Shown: in pieces, positions 60,771 through 64,000 of the stretch
How the letters are laid out: each line of letters begins with the position of its first letter
Position numbering within the stretch: the first letter of the stretch is position 1
DNA from: Iris pallida
Lineage: Eukaryota; Streptophyta; Magnoliopsida; Asparagales; Iridaceae
Direction: 5' to 3'
NCBI GenBank assembly: GCA_029216955.1
Contig: JANAVB010010791.1
Location: 10,715,586 to 10,779,585, forward strand
Length of the DNA: 64,000 nucleotides
Notes under the pieces: generated by a model
What the model was told of the DNA's origin: nothing
The model's database searches: none
Seen by the model: only the letters and a program-made list of their open reading frames with translations
Made by a program: the position numbers and the translations under genes

Positions 60771-61511
60771 CATGTAAAAGGAAAATAATTAATGGAGGAA
60801 AAGAGACACAGACACGATGCACAAGTTTTTAGGTTGAGAAATTTTGTGGAATAATTGGAATTGGAGGAGTACCTGCCTATTCATAGGATGTGGGAATTCC
60901 CAATTTGATAAGGATTAGGAGTAGTTTAAAACCTAAAGTAGATAATTCATGTATTAATTTAAAATCAATCAAATCAATCCAAATCCAAATCCAATTAAAT
61001 CTAATTTAATTCCCTTAGTTTAAAATCAAATCAATAATTCAAATTTCAATTATTTAACTATTTAAATAAATACATAAGTTCAAATCACGATTTAAATTGC
61101 CATAATAAATTCAAAATATGTTTTCTAAAAATACTAATAATATTAATTTCAAAAATTATATTATTATTTAAAATAAACTAATAAGATATTTATGAAATAT
61201 GTGTATGCACGAAAAATTATTTATTAATAATAACTGTTTTCACAAAAGACTTTTTACAATAAAATAACGGGCTTGAAAATGTTGGTATGATAGCTAAAAC
61301 AAATTATTACATATATTATTTTAAAACTATAAAATAAATAAAAATATTTTTCTAAAAATATGTACGCTCGCACATATTCGCACTCGTCGAGCAATTACGA
61401 AAAACAAATTCTCGTGCACGACGTACGATACGATTACGTGATGTACAATACAAAATTTTAAACCAGTACCAAATTTAATTAAAAAATAGTAGAAATTTTA
61501 GGGGTTTTATA

Positions 61512-62632
61512 TCCTACCCAACTTAAAAGAATTTCGTCCTCAAAATTAAGAATTCGTAGGGGGGTGAGAGGACACAAGGGGGTATCAATGGGGATCCAAC
61601 GATGACAATGTTTTCACAAAATCACGTCGTAAGAAATCGCGATCTAGATCGTAGAAAAACAATACGGTATAGTCACGGGTAATGAATGAGGGTCACGATT
61701 AAGAGAACGAAAAAGATTCGCTTTAATTAAGCGATTAGAGGGTCTTGATAGGGTCGAGTAGTATAGGATGAAGATATAGCAACATCGAGTGAGAATGGTC
61801 ATAGCCGATAGGAAGGTTAGAGGACGTTCTAGTATGACGCTTTTGTCCTCCTAAAATAGGTGAGGGCGAAAGCAATATCGAGTTCGAAGGAGGAGTTATT
61901 GAATACGAATACGTGATTCAAGGACGATCGAATAATTTCAAAGGAATTGTCAAGGCAATCGTGGATGAGACTCTAGAGGACAAGTTTAGCTATGTCCCAT
62001 CTACATAAACGATAGATAAAGCGAACCAAAGTGCACTCGGTTGATCAGACCATCATACACCGGTTCTGAGTAGACAGTACGTTAGTGGATGCATCCAATA
62101 ACATATGTCATGAACAAGCTTGATAAAGAATAAGCTTGCAAAAACTTGGCTACATTAGCATCATTAGTCAAAACGATAAATACATAGGTACGAGAGATTA
62201 AGATTTAAAGAAGGTAGAATGATTCTAAGTCATACAGTCGTCCTATAGTCTTCTTGTCCAAGTCCTTGGTTGGCTAGACGGGTTAGGTCCTCTAGATTCT
62301 AGGATCTAAATAAGCTTGCTAATATAGGTCACTAGGTCAAAGGTGTTGCTAGTTCATAAGGTATTCTACCCAACATAAAGAATTAAACTAATTATATTTT
62401 AGGACAACTAACTAGTAGGGTCAATCTCTAAGAAGCACGAAGGGAAGATAAGAATAGGGATGGAAGGAAGCAAGCAAGATGCAATTGATGAGTCAAACGG
62501 TAGATAAAATCAATGAAAGAGGTCAAGTATGTGGATGAGATCCTAGATTTCTAATCCTATTTGCAGGCTTGCTTGGTACGGTAAAGTAACCAAACAATTT
62601 TAACTTGACCTGCATGGGCCACCACAAAAACA
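61512..62632 (-). other. Non-coding interior of B
   Basis: 1.1 kb between the LTRs. The minus-strand 5' end (62632 downward) reads TGTTTTTGTGGTGGCCC and the 3' end has the GAGGACGAAATTC polypurine context. No ORF of note. Confidence 0.8.
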
Positions 62633-64000
62633 TGTAACGCCCCAGTCCCAAAATACGTAGGACTAGGAACGTAGACATGCCAGCTGTATTCATACGAAGT
62701 ATACTCCAATGTATAAATACATAAGCTGTAAAATACAGTAGAACCATAACCAATCTCATCCACACAAAATAAATAAACAGAAGATCTCATATAATCAACT
62801 ATGAAATTGTCATTTGGTACATGTAGTTGGGCGGAGACAAATCCACTACCAACTATGAAAAGAAATACATGATAAGCAAAAGAAAGATTTTGGCGAGCGA
62901 AGCGAAGACGATCCAAAATACAATCATCCTCAAAGAAATAGAGCGGATCACGGCTAGAGCTAGAGCACCTGTGAAAGACAATAGCACACACCTGGAGAGA
63001 TAACCAGGTCCTCAGAGGGACGTAACATGACACATAATATCATGCCATATAAACTGAATAAATATTGCTTAAATAAATAAGTAAATCGAATTATAACATG
63101 TTCCAATACGCACCTACTGAACGAGCGTACCATCCCCCCAACCAAACAAAGACAGGAGATGGTAAATTAATTCACGATTACGTATCTTCCCATGCTATAA
63201 ATCTAATATGGTATCCGGACCCCAAAAAGGTTCAATACCTTCTCATCGAAGTAGTAAGTCACACCTACAACCAAACAAGGACAAGATGTGACAAACTAGT
63301 CTGCGACAAGTTATTGTCCCAAGCCACGGTCAGATACAAGTACCCAAACCAAGAGTACTCATACCTAACGGATAAAGGTACCTAACCGTTCTAAGTGAAA
63401 TGTAGTTAAGAACAATCCTTCCTACGTATGGACCCTGGCTGAATAGGATCGGTATAGTCCCCCTTGGGCACCAGAGGCCCCATCAATAAGAGCATGACGT
63501 TCTGCAGAATCGTCAGTGGCCGTCAGTAATCATGGGTCATCAACCCCGTATCTCCAGCGGAGAGTCCGGGTCACAAGGGAAAGTGCATCGAAGCCCATAC
63601 GCTAAGGAATTGTCCTCCCCGTCCAATGCCTACTCTGTTGTATCCACAACAGTAAACCTCTATAACCGCTAAGTCAAACTAAGCATGCAACCTCTATTAG
63701 CAGTTATTCCTATCGCACGGCTTGTACGTACTGGTGGCCAGCCAATCATGCACTTCTGTGTCCTACATACGACACACAACTTCGTGGTACAACGTGTCAA
63801 GGCCAATGAATGCAACACACAAGGTGGTCCCTTAAATCTAGGTTTAATTTGTAAGAAAATAATACACAGCAGAAAATATAAATGAACAGTAAGTTCTAAC
63901 AGGTTATGCCATGTATCACAGTTTTTGCATAAATAAAATAAATAATGCATGAAATATGAGCTAAAAATAAGTAAACAGGAAATGGCAAGGTGTCTTGCCT
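62633..64000 (-). repeat. 5' LTR of B, cut by the window end
   Basis: Uninterrupted copy of the sequence at 46996-47509 plus 57725-58590. It provides the empty site for the C insertion near 63135-63150. Confidence 0.9.

Larger units (their letters stand above)
57725..61511 (-). repeat. 3' LTR of B, proximal part
   Basis: Continues from 47509. On the minus strand it starts TATAAAACCCC, with the canonical TG changed to TA. It contains a TA array (58989-59073), an AAT-type repeat (59424-59530) and a GC-rich segment (59640-60770). Confidence 0.85.
46996..64000 (-). mobile_element. Non-autonomous chromovirus-like element B (5' LTR runs off window)
   Basis: Minus-strand layout: 5' LTR 64000 and beyond down to 62633, interior 62632-61512, 3' LTR 61511-57725 plus 47509-46996. 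The 3' LTR is split by element C. The LTR is about 4.3 kb and the interior only 1.1 kb without gag or pol. Orientation is fixed by a polypurine context at 61512-61545 (GAGGACGAAATTCTTTTAAG on the minus strand, as in chromoviruses) and by the leader GTGGTGGCCCATGCAGG at the other end. Confidence 0.85.

Noticed and set aside
59651..60773. Several overlapping GC-rich open frames
   Set aside because: Gly/Arg or Pro/Ser low complexity on opposite strands within the B LTR; no domain seen.

Overview
This window comes from a flowering-plant nuclear genome and is almost entirely nested transposable elements. Evidence for a plant: a Ty3/gypsy element of the Tat type with a second RNase H and an antisense plant-mobile-domain ORF, Ty1/copia polyproteins, an initiator tRNA-Met primer site, plant-type TATAAATA boxes, and one intact secreted eight-cysteine lipid-transfer-like gene. 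I cannot name the species. Only one ordinary host gene looks intact (31090-31434, minus strand).

Layout. 1-14.3 kb: a Tat-lineage Ty3/gypsy element on the minus strand. Its gag-pol is one uninterrupted frame from 12010 to 3389 except for nine TAA/TAG codons. On the opposite strand, between pol and the off-window 3' LTR, lies a plant-mobile-domain plus coiled-coil ORF, followed by five spaced copies of a 22-bp motif. 14.5-15.8 kb: a decayed plant transposon-protein ORF (minus). 16.08-29.14 kb: a Ty1/copia element (plus, TSD ACTAG) carrying two later insertions: a deleted Ty3/gypsy element (18049-20782, TSD ATCGG, tRNA-Met PBS) in gag, and a roughly 3-kb solo LTR in its 3' LTR. 29.26-29.49 kb: a 231-bp hAT-type MITE with perfect 8-bp TSDs and a tRNA-like Pol III promoter inside it. 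31.1-31.5 kb: the lipid-transfer-like gene. 32.25-38.95 kb: a younger, nearly complete copia element (minus) related to the 16-kb one, inserted in a TA array.

39-46 kb: SINE-like and LINE fragments, a 4.2-kb LTR of a chromovirus-like family (plus), a LINE 3' end with an inverted 5' segment, and a copia RT/RNase H fragment (minus). 46,996 to the window end: one minus-strand non-autonomous element (called B here) with LTRs of about 4.3 kb and only 1.1 kb between them. Its 3' LTR is split by a second non-autonomous element (C, 47510-57724, plus), which has LTRs of 3.2 and 4.3 kb and a 2.7-kb non-coding interior. Neither encodes gag or pol, yet both keep the polypurine-tract context of chromoviruses and share a leader motif after the 5' LTR, so both would depend on proteins made elsewhere.

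Insertion order readable from the sequence: copia-1 before gypsy-2 and the solo LTR; copia fragment before B; B before C. The most unusual signals are the antisense ORF and 22-bp motif array in the Tat element, a templated filler at a deletion in C, two large palindromes built on TA arrays, satellite-like 159-bp repeats inside the C LTRs, and the tRNA-like promoter in the hAT MITE.
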